Counted from the stretch's first letter, positions 35,256 to 47,651 are shown. The stretch is 64,000 nt of DNA from Cordia subcordata (GCA_028554755.1 JAPTOF010000005.1:744001-808000); one strand, 5' to 3'. Made by a program: numbers and translations. Notes: generated by a model from the sequence alone, not told the origin.

Positions 35256-37164
35256 TGTTAGATTTGTATGCCCTAAAGCTCACTTGTATTGACATTATGG
35301 ATGTTAAACAATGTATAACCATTTTGTTAAATGGCATTATGAGTTTCTTACATATTATCTCTAGTATGTTTTATTAATGTATGTATGAAGGTCCCTAGAC
35401 TTGAACTAATGACTTGGGTGCAAAGTGAGGCTAGACATACAGTAGGTCCAAGTCTAGATTTAGTCACATCATAAATTGAGTCCGTAACCAAATGGTAGTA
35501 TTGGTCACTCTACCGCAATAAAGTTATATATTGACAAGTCTCCACGTTGAGAGTGATCTACCAAGGTCATTGGAGGACTGTCGAGATTTGTCTCAATAGT
35601 ACGTGTGTCACATATTTGACAGGACTATTGTGAGTATGTTTTCTAGAGACGTACTATCAAAAAAAGAAAACAAAATATTCACTGCTACTAAATGATCATT
35701 GCTCTTAATCTTAAGCATATGTGGATGAATTAATGAAGTTAGGGTTTGGCACTTTGATTCACTTTGGGTGTGATCTTACTTTATTAGGATCAACAGCCTT
35801 GTGCATTGAGTACTAAGTTCTAATTAATTGGAACATGCATATGCAATATGGAATCTATGTGCCCCCTTTGGGATTGTCCACATTTATCATCCAAATCTAG
35901 ATATAGTGATACTACTTTTATGGGTGTATTAGTCATATGGCTTGAGGGTCGCTCCCGAGATTAAGAGATTCCATGACCAAGGATGGTTGGCAATAAGACA
36001 AGAGACCCAAAAGAAAAAATGCAGCTAAGGAGGTGATGGTACACAGGCCAAAGGACTAGCCTTAGTTGTGGGTATACAAAGAGGGACATTATGATCGGCT
36101 ATTTAGTAGGTCAAAGACAAAGTTCACATTCTTTTGTGATAAGCTTTTGGTAGTATCAATTATTCTTGGAGTGCAACTTTGATGTTATGGTGGAATAGAT
36201 CAAAATTAAAATAATTATTATGTTGCCTAGATCAGGCAAGGACATTTTTTATTATTTTTGGAAGCTAAGGTTAATTGTGTCTTCTTGGTCCCATCCCTAG
36301 TTGAAATGACTTTGAGAGAGTAATCTTGAAAGAGCAAATTCCATATTGTGGTAATAGCCTTATTGGGCCAAAGCTTGGAATTGGGTTTGGGCTTTCTTTA
36401 GAGTCCAAGATAACCTAATTAGGCTTGGATGGTTTCTTATTGGGCTTGGGCCTCTACATGGATTATGGACTATGTGTTGGGCTTGGATTGTGGGCTTGGC
36501 CCAATCTTCTAAGACATGTGCTAGAAAGTTACTACAAGAAGAATTCAAATTGTACAAGTAATTTCCATGAAAAATTCAAATTATATAAGTAACTTCCATG
36601 ACATGTGGCAAACATTTACTACTAGGGAAAAGTTTCCCACATGGAAAGTTTACAAGGTTTAGGTGCCAAACTTTTTCTATAAATAGGCAAGACCTTAAAC
36701 CATTTCTAGCATCCAAAAAATTTTGTAGTTGATCTCTTCCATTTTGACAAGAGAATATTACATCACATAGTACACACTTATTGTGTAATTTTTTGCTCTA
36801 GATTTTCAAGAGCATATTACTTTGCTTCTTCCCACACAAGACACTATTCTCTTAAGATATGTCTCTTTAACCATAGGAAAGAAGGCTAGGGAGTTGCGTA
36901 TTGCGACACCCTTGTAGTAAAATTTTTTGGTGGTCTTGTTCATAAGTGAGAACAAAGCTCATGACGGTTTTAGCTTTATCGAAAGCCTCATGGTTCAAAA
37001 GGTTAGCTTTACATATTTTGCAAATACTAGTTATGTTCTATATGTTCTTAAGCATGTTCTTGTGTGTGTTATGTGATTATTTTATTTTCCTAGGATGTTT
37101 TCTTGGTAGAATTTTTTGAAAATATGGACTATGATAGGCCACATGTAATATTATTGATCCTACA
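35256..37164 (+). mobile_element. Copia solo LTR with perfect TSD
   Basis: 1909 bp from TGTTAGATTTGTATGCCC to GATCCTACA, matching the LTRs of the Copia at 4168-14701. It is flanked by TATGT on both sides (35251-35255 and 37165-37169). It contains CTATAAATAG near 36680. There is no internal domain, so unequal recombination has removed the element body. It is the youngest layer of the nest. Confidence 0.92.
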
Positions 37165-37784
37165 TATGTTTCTTTAGTAACGCAATTAATCAAACACATA
37201 GACGTGCCCAACAATCACCATTAAAACAATAAAAACCAAACATGTATTTAAACCATCAAAATATCCAAAGACAAATTTTACAATCCTTAACCCATAATAG
37301 AATTAGTAATCAACCCTAAAATAAATTTAGCTCAACATGTTAAAAGAGAGTAGCAAACTGAAATTTAATCTCATAAAAATCAATTTCATGTCCAAGAAAT
37401 TAAATCTCAAGCTTAGAACCTCTTCCCGTTTCAATTTTGCGCAAATCCGTCTTCTTCTCCAAGATTTTTCTCCAATATTTGCTCCAAATTAGTCCCAAAA
37501 ATCCTGCAAATAATAGCTCCAAATTAGCTCATGATAAAGATGAAAAGTAAAAAAAATAAAAAGAAAACAGAAGATATTTTTTTTAGAAATTTTCTAGAAT
37601 TTTTTCTATTTTTTTTTTATTTTTTTCTCTCTTGGCCTGAAAAGAAGTTGAGATCTTTTCTTTTCTGTTACTGTGTGGTTACTGCTCCTCTCTTTTTTTG
37701 CTTTGCTGAAGCATACCAATATATATGTGGTGTGTGCTGTGTTTCTTTTGGTCAAAAAGTGGGGCTGGGGGTTTTGATTAGTAA

Positions 37785-37925
37785 TATATTATTATATATT
37801 ATAATAATAATAATATATTATATAGTAAGTTTGTGTGGTGTGCTGTGTCATGTGTGTGTGTGTATGTTTTATGTAATATATATATATTATAATATATATA
37901 ATATAGATAATGTATAATATATGCA
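37785..37925. repeat. AT-rich simple sequence
   Basis: Runs of TTATTATA, ATAATAATAA and TATATATA with a GTGTGTGTGT stretch near 37850-37862, inside the Gypsy LTR. An ORF across it (37531-37917) is low complexity and not a gene. Confidence 0.8.
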
Positions 37926-38328
37926 TGGTCATCATTTTTCCTTCTTTTTTTCTACTAAATAAGTAACCTATACTTATTCTAACAAATTATTAATTAATCT
38001 AAAAAATATCCTTACACTAACTTAATAAATTCTAACATAATAATGTCCTAACCTATTTAATGAATCTTAATTAAGCCTAACTACTAATTTAATTTAACTA
38101 CTAAAACTAAATTACTAATTAATCCTATTACCTAATTTCTAATTAATCAGAATTACTAAAGAAAAGAAATAAATAAAGAAAAGAAAATAAAAAAATGACA
38201 CACCACACACAAACACTCAATGAGAATCAATAAGCATTCAGAAGCTCGAAATAGACAAAATTAGCACCAAAACACGCATTCAAACACACTTCAATCCTGC
38301 AATTTACGCTAAAAAAACACACACATCA

Positions 38329-39060
38329 CTAAACAAACGCTTTTAGACCAACGGGTAAAGACTTATCATCGCCATCTTCATTTTCCATTCCATGAAAGGA
38401 ACCTTAAGCTTCAACACCACGAACAATAGTAGCATTTGGACTAGCTTGACTACGGGAAAAGGTATCTTTTCATGGTAAGACAAAGATATGTTGAGCAATC
38501 TCTTTCCCAGCATCAAGCTTTGAAGGGCTAAAGATAGCCTTGTGCAATTGTGACGAGGAGAATAGATTGCCTTGAAATTCTTGATCAAATTCTTCACAAG
38601 ATCTTTTTAGCTAACTCCTTTTCCTTTTCATATTCTTTTAAGGATTTGCCCGATTCAATGGCTTCAAAAACTTCATCACATTCCATAGAGGTTGAAGAAG
38701 CATTTTCACTCTCAAGGGGGAAGGGTAAAGAGGCTAAATCAACCTCATCCTTAGTAGCTGAGGAAGACTTCAAGTAAATCTTTGAATGGGAAATGTCATT
38801 TGGTTGCAACTTTGCTTGTAATCATGCACTTGAACGAGAAGGAGAACAAGAAGCTTTCTTCTTTCTTCCCATGATGATGGTTGAGGCTTAGGGACAGTGT
38901 GGATAAATATATAGGCTAGGTTAGTGTTTAGGTTGATGGAGGCTAGTGGAGGAGAATGGTGGAGTTATGGCAGCGGGTTGGTGGAGGGCCAAAGAGAAGG
39001 GAGAGAATCTTCATGGTAATGAGGGCTAGAGAGAAGGGAGAGAATCTTCATGGTAAAGAG
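38329..39060 (-). pseudogene. Host LINE ORF1 N-terminus and 5' UTR
   Basis: On the minus strand an ATG near 38873 begins MGRKKKASCSPSRSS, followed by SSATKDEVDLASLPFPLESE and CDEVFEAIESGKSLKEYEKE, the same N-terminal phrase as at 19640 and 22040. Stops follow towards 38329, where the Gypsy LTR interrupts. The region 38880-39060 is the 5' UTR, with a 39-bp direct repeat of GAGAGAAGGGAGAGAATCTT at about 38992-39055. Confidence 0.78.
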
Positions 39061-39109
39061 AGAAAGTTTGGGCTTTATGTAAGTGTCTAAGTGACCAACA
39101 TGATAAGAA

Positions 39110-40200
39110 TGGATTTTCTCTCACTAGCTTCTTTTGCTCTCTCTGTTCTCTAAATTCCCATCTTCTTTGACCACTATCTTTCTCCTTGACTTCCACCTAT
39201 CTTCCTCCATAGGCAAGAAAAAATCATCTTCTAAAGTACATACTAGTACTAGATAGGCAACCAAAAATTCCAAAGAAGTTCACCCTTGCTCATCTTTCAC
39301 CAATGAAACAAACTCCTTCCTGGAAGACTCAGATGAAGACACCCCATTTCAAGGAGAGAACATGACTTGCTTTATGGTCATAAAGCTAACAGTAATCTAT
39401 CTTCAAAGTTCATGGCTGGCGCATCATCATTCTCATCACATTCTTTCTTTAGTCGTAAGGGAGGTATTATTTCACCATCTCAAGTCTTTGAGAGAAAGCT
39501 TGAAGAAAACCTTATTGATGCAAGAAAACAAGTTTTTGAAAGCTCAAACATCAATGACAGAGATTAGAACTCATGCATTCAAGGAGATATGGATAAATTT
39601 GAACTTGCAAACTCTATGCCTGTAGCTGTTCCTACCTACTCGCCTCAAAGTAAGCCTACATCTCCTAGCCAATATGGGTCTTGTTCGGCTCGTCTCCTTG
39701 GGGAAAAACATATTCTAACATCAAATCCTAGCTTGCAACTTGCAAAATCATTGGAAAATGGCTTGATTCTTCAATCGGGCAAGGTTCTTGAAGGAGAAAA
39801 AAAGAAGGGGTTATTACCCAGCGGGTATTTAGATGACCATGTACATAGTACTTGTCCTTTATCTACTTTTTCTGATCATAAGGACAAAGATGCTCCCTTA
39901 GATATTCCTAGGTCGACAACTCACCATACTCTTTTCCTAAAGAAATCACATCTACTTATTCAAATTTCACCCTCACTTAGAAATTTGGAGGAATTCCCTC
40001 CCTTATTACCTACTCGGCTGAACATGCAATGTCCCCAGATGGATGCCAACACTCAAATGACATGGCTGCCATGTCATTTAATAAAGCCAAGTCACACATG
40101 AATGAATCTTAGCAAACTAAATTATAAAATGTTCATGCTCAAGACTTACCATTCAGCCAAGATAGCTTTGCTCCTAATAGAAAATTTGGTCCTTTAAGAA
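39110..40200 (+). pseudogene. LINE 5' UTR and ORF1 N-terminal part, + strand
   Basis: A 5' leader from about 39110 leads into GKKKSSSK at 39215, then SRKGGIISPSQVFERKLEEN (39430-39510) and the frame 39589-40101 (YGSCSARLLGEKHILTSNPS, LEEFPPLLPTR), which ends near KPSHT. This is the variable N-terminal half of a LINE ORF1. It is cut before DUF4283, near 40200, by Gypsy sequence. It lies head to head with the host LINE whose 5' end is near 39060. Confidence 0.68.
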
Positions 40201-40305
40201 ATCAAGCTAGCCGATCAATGCTTTAGACAACCCTCTTTAGCAACTTAGAGATAAACTTAGGTTTGGTCTTGCATGGGGGCAAGCAAGGAGAAGGTTTGGG
40301 GTTGT
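40201..40305 (+). other. Gypsy internal 3' end with polypurine tract
   Basis: GGGGGCAAGCAAGGAGAAGG just before the LTR start, matching 23590-23620. Only the last ~60 bases are recognisable. Confidence 0.6.
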
Positions 40306-41849
40306 TGATGTGTCTTGGTCGTACATGTGTTTGTTCGTTCATTTCTTTATGTTTTTAGAGGTGTTTTATGCTTGTGAGATAGCCTTAGTGTGGTATTTAT
40401 ATCATATTTATGCATAAGAATTGATAAGTGTATATAGTTGAGTTTAAAGGTAAAAACCTACACTAACTACTTGATTTTGTGCTTTACATGTGTATAGGGT
40501 AAAAATAGAGCTTGAACAAGGATAAAAGATGAAGACAGAAAAGGTACGAGTCGTGGGATGAAGCCCAGAAGTAAGAAAGAAGAAGATTGAAGGTCAACTA
40601 GAGGAATCGGTCGACTGGCTAGGTGATTGACCACCCTAGAGAAGTGCTTATTTCAATTGTCGAGTCCCCTAGAGAGCCATTCGATAGGCTAGGTCAACCG
40701 ATCACTTCAGAGAGTAAGATGTTGAAACCATTCGACCTAGAAGTAAGCCAGTCAACTAGCAGTACGTAGCAGCTATTATAAAAGCTCGATATTCAGCTAT
40801 TTTGGGAAGATCTTTACACACATTTTTCAAACACTCTCTCACACGCACCTTCTAAGCCCTAATTCTATCATTCACTCACCTCACACACACAATCCTACAT
40901 CAATTCCATCTATAAACGAGCTTGGATTTGATGATCAAACAAGGATTTGGAGGCTTTTAAAGCTAGATTTGTGAAGAGTAAGCAAGCATAATGAGGGAGA
41001 TTTTCATTCTTCTAGTTATTCTTGTTTATACTATGTTAGATTAGCTCTAAAATTAGGGATGATTGCTATTTTTTAATTGGTTAAAGATCTAAATACTTGT
41101 TTTGAGATATTGATTGTTATATATATACATGCTTTGTTCTTATATTTCTATGGCTTGAAATTAAACATGTCAATGTGTTTGTTAAAATGCCTCTATGAGT
41201 TTGCATGTGTAATTTGTGCTTAGATGCTAATAGTAGTGGCTTCACCTTAGCCTTAATCCACTAATGGCAAAAGCCCTGCTTGCAATGACATTTTTGTTGA
41301 TTAATTAAGCTCTTAATGCCTTTACTATAACAGGTAATCACCTCTAGCATGAAACATGGCTAAAAAGGTACCACTATCACTTGTTTGACCAAGGGACTTA
41401 ATCTCTAGTTTGAAATAAAACTAAAAGGTTAGACTCCCTATTAGGAAATTAATCAACACCTAAAGAACTTAGATTTTAGATCCAAAAGCCCTAGCTAGTT
41501 AGGACAAACCTATACTTCTAATTGGGCACAATTAGGGATAGTGTTGCACCGATAGCTAGAAGTGGTAAGGCTAGTAAACAAATCCCACAACTAGATTGAA
41601 CAAGCCATCAATAGCCTCAAAGCAAGGATAAGAACCTAAATTCATTCTAAAATAGCAATCACCCCTAAATTCCTCTAAAACCTTGTAGATTCCCACTTTC
41701 ATTGCTTATTTATACCTTCATTCCTATTAGTTAGGTTTACTTTCCCTTTAGTTTAGGATTTAAATTCGAGTTCCACTCAATCCAAAAACCTTGAAAGAGT
41801 AGATTGGATCGCACATCGCTAGTGTAGGACGTACTTTCACATAGAAGCA
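40306..41849 (+). repeat. Gypsy LTR (TGATGTG family), 3' end replaced
   Basis: Begins TGATGTGTCTTGG after the purine tract, like 23621. It contains a tract with GGTCGACTGG, GGTCAACCGATC and TCGACC motifs at 40605-40745. It ends at 41849, where the Copia 5' LTR starts, about 50 bases short of the conserved CCCTGTGG block. The block at 48150 is from a different copy because preceding text does not continue. Confidence 0.72.
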
Positions 41850-43717
41850 TGTTAGGATTAGTATGCCATAAAGCTCACTTGTACATGACATTTTGGATGC
41901 TAAACAATGTATAATCATTTTTGTTATATGGCATTATGAGTTTCTTGCATATTATCTCCGTTATGTTTTATTGATGCATGTATAAAAGGCCCTTAACTTG
42001 AACTAATGACTTGGGTACGCAGTGAGGCTAGACGCACAGTAGGTCCAAGTTTAGATTTAGTCACATCATAAATTAAGTCCGTAACCAAATGGTAGTGTTG
42101 GGCACTCTACTGGGATAAGGTTATATTGAGCAAGTCTCCTCGTTGAAGGAGATCTACCTAGGTCATTGGAGGACTTTTCAGATTTATCTCGATAGTACGT
42201 GCGTCATGTATTGGAAGATGTACTATCAAATAAAGAAAACAAGATACTCACTGCTACTAAATGATCATTGCTCTTAATCTTGAGTATATGTGGATGAACT
42301 AATGAAGTTAGGGTTTAGTACTTTGATTCACTATGGGTGAGATCTTACTTTATTTAGATTAGCAGCCTTGTACGTTGAGTGCTAAGTTCTAAATAATTGA
42401 AGCATGCATATGCAATATGGAATCTATGAGCCCCCATTGGGATTGTCCAAATTTATCTTCCGAATCTAGATCTAGTGATACTACCCTTATAGGTGTATCG
42501 GTCATATGGCTTGAGGGTCGCTCCCGAGATCAAGAGATTCCATGACCAATGATGGTTGGCAATAGGACAAGAAACCTAACGGGAAAAGATACAGAAAAGG
42601 AGGTGATAGTACACAGGCCAAAAGACCGATCTTAGCTGTGGGTACACATAGAGGGCATTATGGTCGGCTATTTAGTAGGTCAAGGACAAAGTTCACATTC
42701 TTTTGTGACAAGCTTTTGGGTAATGGAAATTATTCTTGGAGTGCAACTTTGATCTTATGGTGGAATAGATTGGAGTTAAAAATTATTATTATTATGTCGC
42801 CTAGATCGGGCAAGGATATTTTTTATTATTTTTAGAAGCCAAGGTTAATTATGTCTTCTTGGTCCCTTCCCTAGTTAAAATGACATTGAGAGAGTAATTT
42901 TGAAAGAGAAAATTCCATATTATGTTAGTAGCCTTTTTAGGCCAAAGCTTGGAATTAGGTTTGGGCTTTCTTTAGAGTTCAAGATAACCTAATTGGGCCA
43001 GGATGGTTTCCTATTAGGCTTGGGCCTCCACATGGATTATGGACTATGTGTTGGACTTGGATAATGGGCTTGGCCCAAGTTTTCTAAGACAAATGGACAA
43101 CTTGCAAAATACTACAAAAACAAGTGGACAACTTGCACAAGTCTTCCAAACAAGTTAACAAGTTGCATAAAGGAAATACTAAATAGTAATTTTCTCCCAC
43201 ATTCAAAGATTAGCAACTTTGGGTGCCAAGGTTCTCTCTATAAATAAATAAGACCCTGCATCTTTTATGTAATCCACTTTGTAGTTGATTTCTTTCTTTT
43301 TGGCAAGAAAATACTACAACACATGGTACACACTTATTATGTGATTTTTGCTCTAGTTTTTCAAGAGCATATTACTTTGCTTCTTTCCACACAAGAGGTT
43401 ATTCTCTCAAGATAAGTCTCTTTAATCATAGGGAAGAAGACTAGAGAGTTGCCTATTGTGACACCCTTATAGTAAAATTTTTGGCGGCCTTGTTCGTGAA
43501 CGAGAACAAAGCTCATGCAGTTTTAGCTTCATCAAAGGCCCCACGCTTAAGAGGTTAGCTTTATATATTTTTGCAAGTAGTAGTTATATTCAATATGTTC
43601 TTAAGCATATTCTTGTGTGTGTTATGTGGTTATTTTATTTTCCTAGCATGTTTTCTTGGTAGAATTTTTTGAAAATATGGACTAGGATACATCACACTTA
43701 ATAATATCGATCCTACA
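41850..43717 (+). repeat. Copia 5' LTR (second subfamily)
   Basis: 1868 bp, TGTTAGGATTAGTATGCC to GATCCTACA. It is the same family as 12822-14701 but with a different stretch at about 43085-43260 (CAACTTGCAAAATACTACAA direct repeats and CTCTATAAATAAATAAG as the TATA region). This marks a subfamily shared with the nested piece at 4586-5455. The left flank AAGCA (41845-41849) has no partner because the right end of the element is lost. Confidence 0.9.
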
Positions 43718-43719
43718 AT

Positions 43720-43731
43720 TGGTATCAGAGC
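43720..43731 (+). promoter_or_regulatory. Primer binding site, tRNA-iMet
   Basis: TGGTATCAGAGC two bases after the LTR end, identical to the site at 12808-12819. Confidence 0.92.
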
Positions 43732-45464
43732 TTAGGCTTACACATAACATGCTTAGACTATGCAAGAATATTGTATTTGCATAAATATGTTAGTCATCTT
43801 GTTAGTGGCAAGATTAGGAAATCTTGTGTTGCATATACTTGTGGTTTTATGCTTGTATGTGCAGGTAATATAAAATCCCCTTGATGGTTCGTATTTATGC
43901 ATGATAGATTTTCGTGTACGGTCAACAATGCTTAGCCATAGGCGATTTCATGTATAAATATTTACGGTTATTGCTTATCATTTATTTAAAAGAAGCATAG
44001 GATGTTTTGATATCCTTGTAATGTTTCTTTATGAATCTTGTATTAGCAATAGCAAAGTGTATTATTATAATCTTTAAAGACCAAGGAGAAAAAAAAAAGA
44101 AAATAGCATGGAGGAACACTCTGCCGGGTAAGCTTGTCGATCGACCAGATCTTATTAACGATCGACCGGTAGAGGCAAAAAAAGCTACTAAGCGTGCTGC
44201 TTTATTGAAGATTACAGGGAGCCATCAAAGAGGGATTCTAATATATTTTGGTGGATGTTTGTAATGCATTGATATATGTTTTAACATATTTGCATTAGCA
44301 TGATTGCCACCTAGAAATATGTCCACTCATTAGGGTTTATAAAAATCAGTCATGCCTATGAGTTGATTCTCAAAGATAGTTAAGTTTATGAGAATGGCTT
44401 AGACAAGATAATTGTAAACAGCTATTTCTAAAGATGCCATGCAATCTCATGACAACATTAAAAGAACTTAACTTGAGATTTACAAATATATATCAACCTA
44501 AGGGTCTATGCACCCAGATTTAGGTAAGTAATCTATTATGGTATTGCAATGTTTTAGTAACACAAAAGGGATTTGCAAAAACCAAAGGGTTTCGCAAATC
44601 CAAGGCATGTTTAGATCTAAAACAAAAGCAAAAATACTAAAAATAAAGAAAATCCTTATGTTAAAATACTGAGTGGGAGAGGGGACTAGAAAAACCCCAT
44701 GGCTTTCTATATCCAACTCACATTAATGGTAAATGTCATTAACTTCCCCATCGGAAGATGACACTTTATCTAGATTTAATAAGGTGAAACATAAAATGTT
44801 TATTCAAAAGGGTGTTAGTAAGTTCAGCCATCCCATCGGTGGAGTTCTCACTAAAGAACGCCTTACGCAACGTTGATTAAAGTCACTACCCCATTGGAGG
44901 GCTTAAATCAAGAATGTGATGACACTTTATCTAGATTTAACAAGGTGAAACATAAAATGTTTATTCAATAGGGTGTTAGTAAGTTCAGCCATCCCATCGG
45001 TGGAGTTCTTCACTAAAGAACACCTTACGCAACATTGATTAAAGTCACTACTCCATTGGAGGGCTTAAATCAAGAATTTTTTCAAGGAATAAACATTAGG
45101 AATGGGTGTACACCCAACTTAAATGGTAGGTTCGGCTATCCTATCAATAGAGTTCACTCCCGAATTTAAAAAGTCAAACAAAACAGTGATTAAATTATTC
45201 AATTGGATCATATCTAGATAATTGTTAATTCAAATAAGTGATGGCGCTTAACTTAACGTTCATAAGTTCAGCCATCCCATCATTGGAGTTCTTGTGAGAA
45301 CGTTGAGACACTGTTACATCAAGTAGTTTAAGGGTTGATCTACTCAAAGACAAATGATGTAAAAAGTACTTCTATGTTTTATTTCCAAAGATAGCATACA
45401 TATTATACATGCATCAATTCTATACTCATAAATTAATTATGATTATATTATTATATCCAGAAAA
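43732..45464 (+). other. Copia untranslated leader with tandem array
   Basis: There is no protein-coding signal. From 44757 a unit of 161 bp (first copy 44757-44917, second from 44918 to about 45080) is repeated nearly unchanged. Related shorter copies of the phrase GTTCAGCCATCCCATC...GGAGTTC follow near 45120-45150 and 45263-45292. A GATCGACC-rich tract is at 44137-44175. The ORF 44031-44264 has no recognisable product. Confidence 0.75.
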
Positions 45465-46233
45465 ATGTCTTCGTTTAGTCCACTAGCTACAACTCTCAAA
45501 GAGCACAAGCTTACTGGACTGAATTTTGTGGACTGGGAATGAAACTTCGACATAGTACTCACCGCAAAAGTGTACAAGTATGTCCTAACAACTCCTTATC
45601 CTGTTGTGAGGGCTAACTCTTCTGAAGCCCAGAAAGATGCTGAGGCAAAATGGTAGAAAGCCAATACTATGGCCAAGTGCTATATGATGGCTTCTATGTT
45701 AGATATTTTGCAGAGCAAGCATCATCATATGGAAACTGCAAAAGAAATCATGACTTCACAAGGCAAGGTGCTCTTAGAGAAATTATGAATCAAAGGATGG
45801 CAAAAGGAGCATCTGTCAAGGAACATATGCTCAAAACGATGGATTACTTCAATATTGCCGAGATCCTAGAAGCAAACATAGATGAACAGTCAAAGGTAGA
45901 CATGATTTTGGAGACTTTACCGCCATCCTATGCCTAGTTCAAGCTTAATTATAATATGAGCAAGATGAACATGGATATGACGGAATTAATGAAAAAGCTC
46001 CTAGCTGTAGAAGCCATAATGAAAAATAAAGGCCATATAAATATGGTTCAAGCATCCACTTTCGGACTTAACCCGAAAGGGAGAAAGTTCAAAGGAAAGG
46101 GGAAGCAAAAACGTGGTCAAGGAAAAAAGAAGAGAAATGGTGAAAAGCCCAGGCAGTTAACAGGTGAAAATCCCAAGGGCAAATGCTTTAAATGTGGCCT
46201 AATAGGACACTAGAAAAAGGATTGCCCGAAGTA
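45465..46233 (+). pseudogene. Copia gag
   Basis: ATG at 45465 (MSSFSPLATTLKEHKLTGLN). In-frame stops occur near 45539 and 45654. It then continues ASMLDILQSKHHHMETAKEI, MNQRMAKGASVKEHMLKTMD (45780-45840) and MSKMNMDMTELMKKLLAVEA (45956 on). A basic stretch and the knuckle CFKCGLIGH-x-KKDCPK follow at 46188-46228, with a stop in place of tryptophan after GH. It is the capsid and RNA-binding protein of the element, closely matching the minus copy at 10437-11231. Confidence 0.85.
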
Positions 46234-47640
46234 CTTGGCACGAGGGAAGATAGGTACACCTCTTTTGTTCTACATTGAAACCTGCTTAGTGGTTGATTCT
46301 ACTGATTCTTGGATTGTAGACTCTGGAGCCACTAACCACATTTGCAATTCTTTGCATTGGTTTCAGGGAATGAAGGAACTAGCTAAAGGGGAGTTTGCTC
46401 TGAGATTGGATAATGGAGCAAAAGTATAGGCTGCTACAGTGGGAGGAATGTGATTAAATTTTCCATATAATAGGAAGTTATTTTTGAACAACATTTATTA
46501 TGTTTCGGATGTACGTAAAAAACTTATTTCTGTTTCACAATTAATATTAGATGGTTTTTGCATTAATTTCCATTCTGGTGTTGATATCAGAAGAGATGGA
46601 AATATTATTTGTTCTGATAGCATGCATGATAACTTGTTCTATATAAAACCTATTACAAACTCACTGCATAATATAGAACAAACTAATTCCTGAAAAAAGG
46701 AAGGTTTCTTCAACCAATGATACTTATCTTTGGCACTTACGCTCAAGACATATTAGTCTAAAGTGAATTTGGAGATTAGTCGAGGATGGGCATCTTAGCT
46801 CATTAGATCTCAAAGATCTACCTCCGTGTGAATCTTGTCTCAAAGGGAAGATGACTAAACTGTCATTTTCTTCTAAAGGAGAAAGGCCAAAGAAGTATTG
46901 GAATTGGTTCACACTGATGCATGTGGTCCTATGAGCAAACCAGCACGAGGAGGTTATGAGTATTTTATTACTTTTACTGATGTTTACTCTAGGTATGGAT
47001 ATATATATCTGATGCGACGCAAGTTTGAATCCTTTGAGAAATTCAAAGAGTTCAAAGCTGAGGCGGAGTGGAAATTAAATAAACATATCAAAGCCCTTCG
47101 GTCTGATCGAGGTGGCTAATACCTCTCGGGTGAGTTCAAAGACCATCTTACATAAGAAGGGATAGTGTCTCAATTGACTGCACCAGGGACTCCTCAGTAA
47201 AATGGTGTAGTAGAGAGAAGAATCATACCCTATTAGATATGGTTAGGTCAATGACGAGTCATGCATCTTTACCTTTATCTTTTTAGGGGTATGCCCTTAA
47301 AACAGCAGCATACATCTTGAACTTGGTACCATCAAAATCAGTACCTAGGACACCTCAAGAAATGTAGACTGGGCGTAAGCCTACTTTAAATCATCTCCAC
47401 ATTTGGGGCTGTCCAACTTATGTACTTAATAGTAATGCTTCAAAATTGGAGCCAAGATCTGAGTTATGCTATTTCATTGGATATCCTAAGGGAACCAGAG
47501 GTGAGATCTTTTATAATCCTAAGGAGCAAAAGGTGTTTATAAACATCCATGTTAGATACTTAGAGAATGATGAAATGGTCAAAAAACACTAGATTCTGAA
47601 GTTATTCTAGATGAGATTGCACAAGAATCTCCAGTAACAC
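46234..47640 (+). pseudogene. Copia protease and integrase
   Basis: The protease motif WIVDSGATNHICNSL is at 46310-46355. The integrase zinc region has TYLWHLR-like text with a frameshift near 46690-46760 and CESCLKGKMTK near 46830. The core is at 46898-47119 (ELVHTDACGPMSKPARGGYE, FTDVYSRYGYIYLMRRK), ending SDRGG with a stop at 47118. It continues through WGCPTYVLNSNASKLEPRSE (47400-47465), the conserved region after the integrase core. Multiple stops make it inactive. Confidence 0.87.
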
Positions 47641-47651
47641 TTGTAGTAATT

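Larger units (their letters stand above)
34550..38328 (-). mobile_element. Gypsy solo LTR, itself split by a Copia solo LTR
   Basis: Minus orientation: TGATGTGT at 38328 down to a GTGCACTTGTGGG-type U5 end near 34563-34580. The 5-bp flanks CTAGA (34545-34549) and CTAAA (38329-38333) are a target duplication with one mismatch. LINE ORF1 is read on both sides. Without the insert at 35256-37164 it is about 1.87 kb, the same size as the other TGATGTG LTRs. An AT-rich tract with TA and GT runs lies at 37785-37925. Confidence 0.8.

Noticed and set aside
37531..37917. 128-codon + strand ORF rich in K, F and I
   Set aside because: Low-complexity translation of A- and T-runs and microsatellites in a Gypsy LTR.
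44749..45100. Possible CRISPR-like array
   Set aside because: Only two long copies of a 161-bp unit, with no short repeat-spacer pattern, inside an LTR element of a plant genome.
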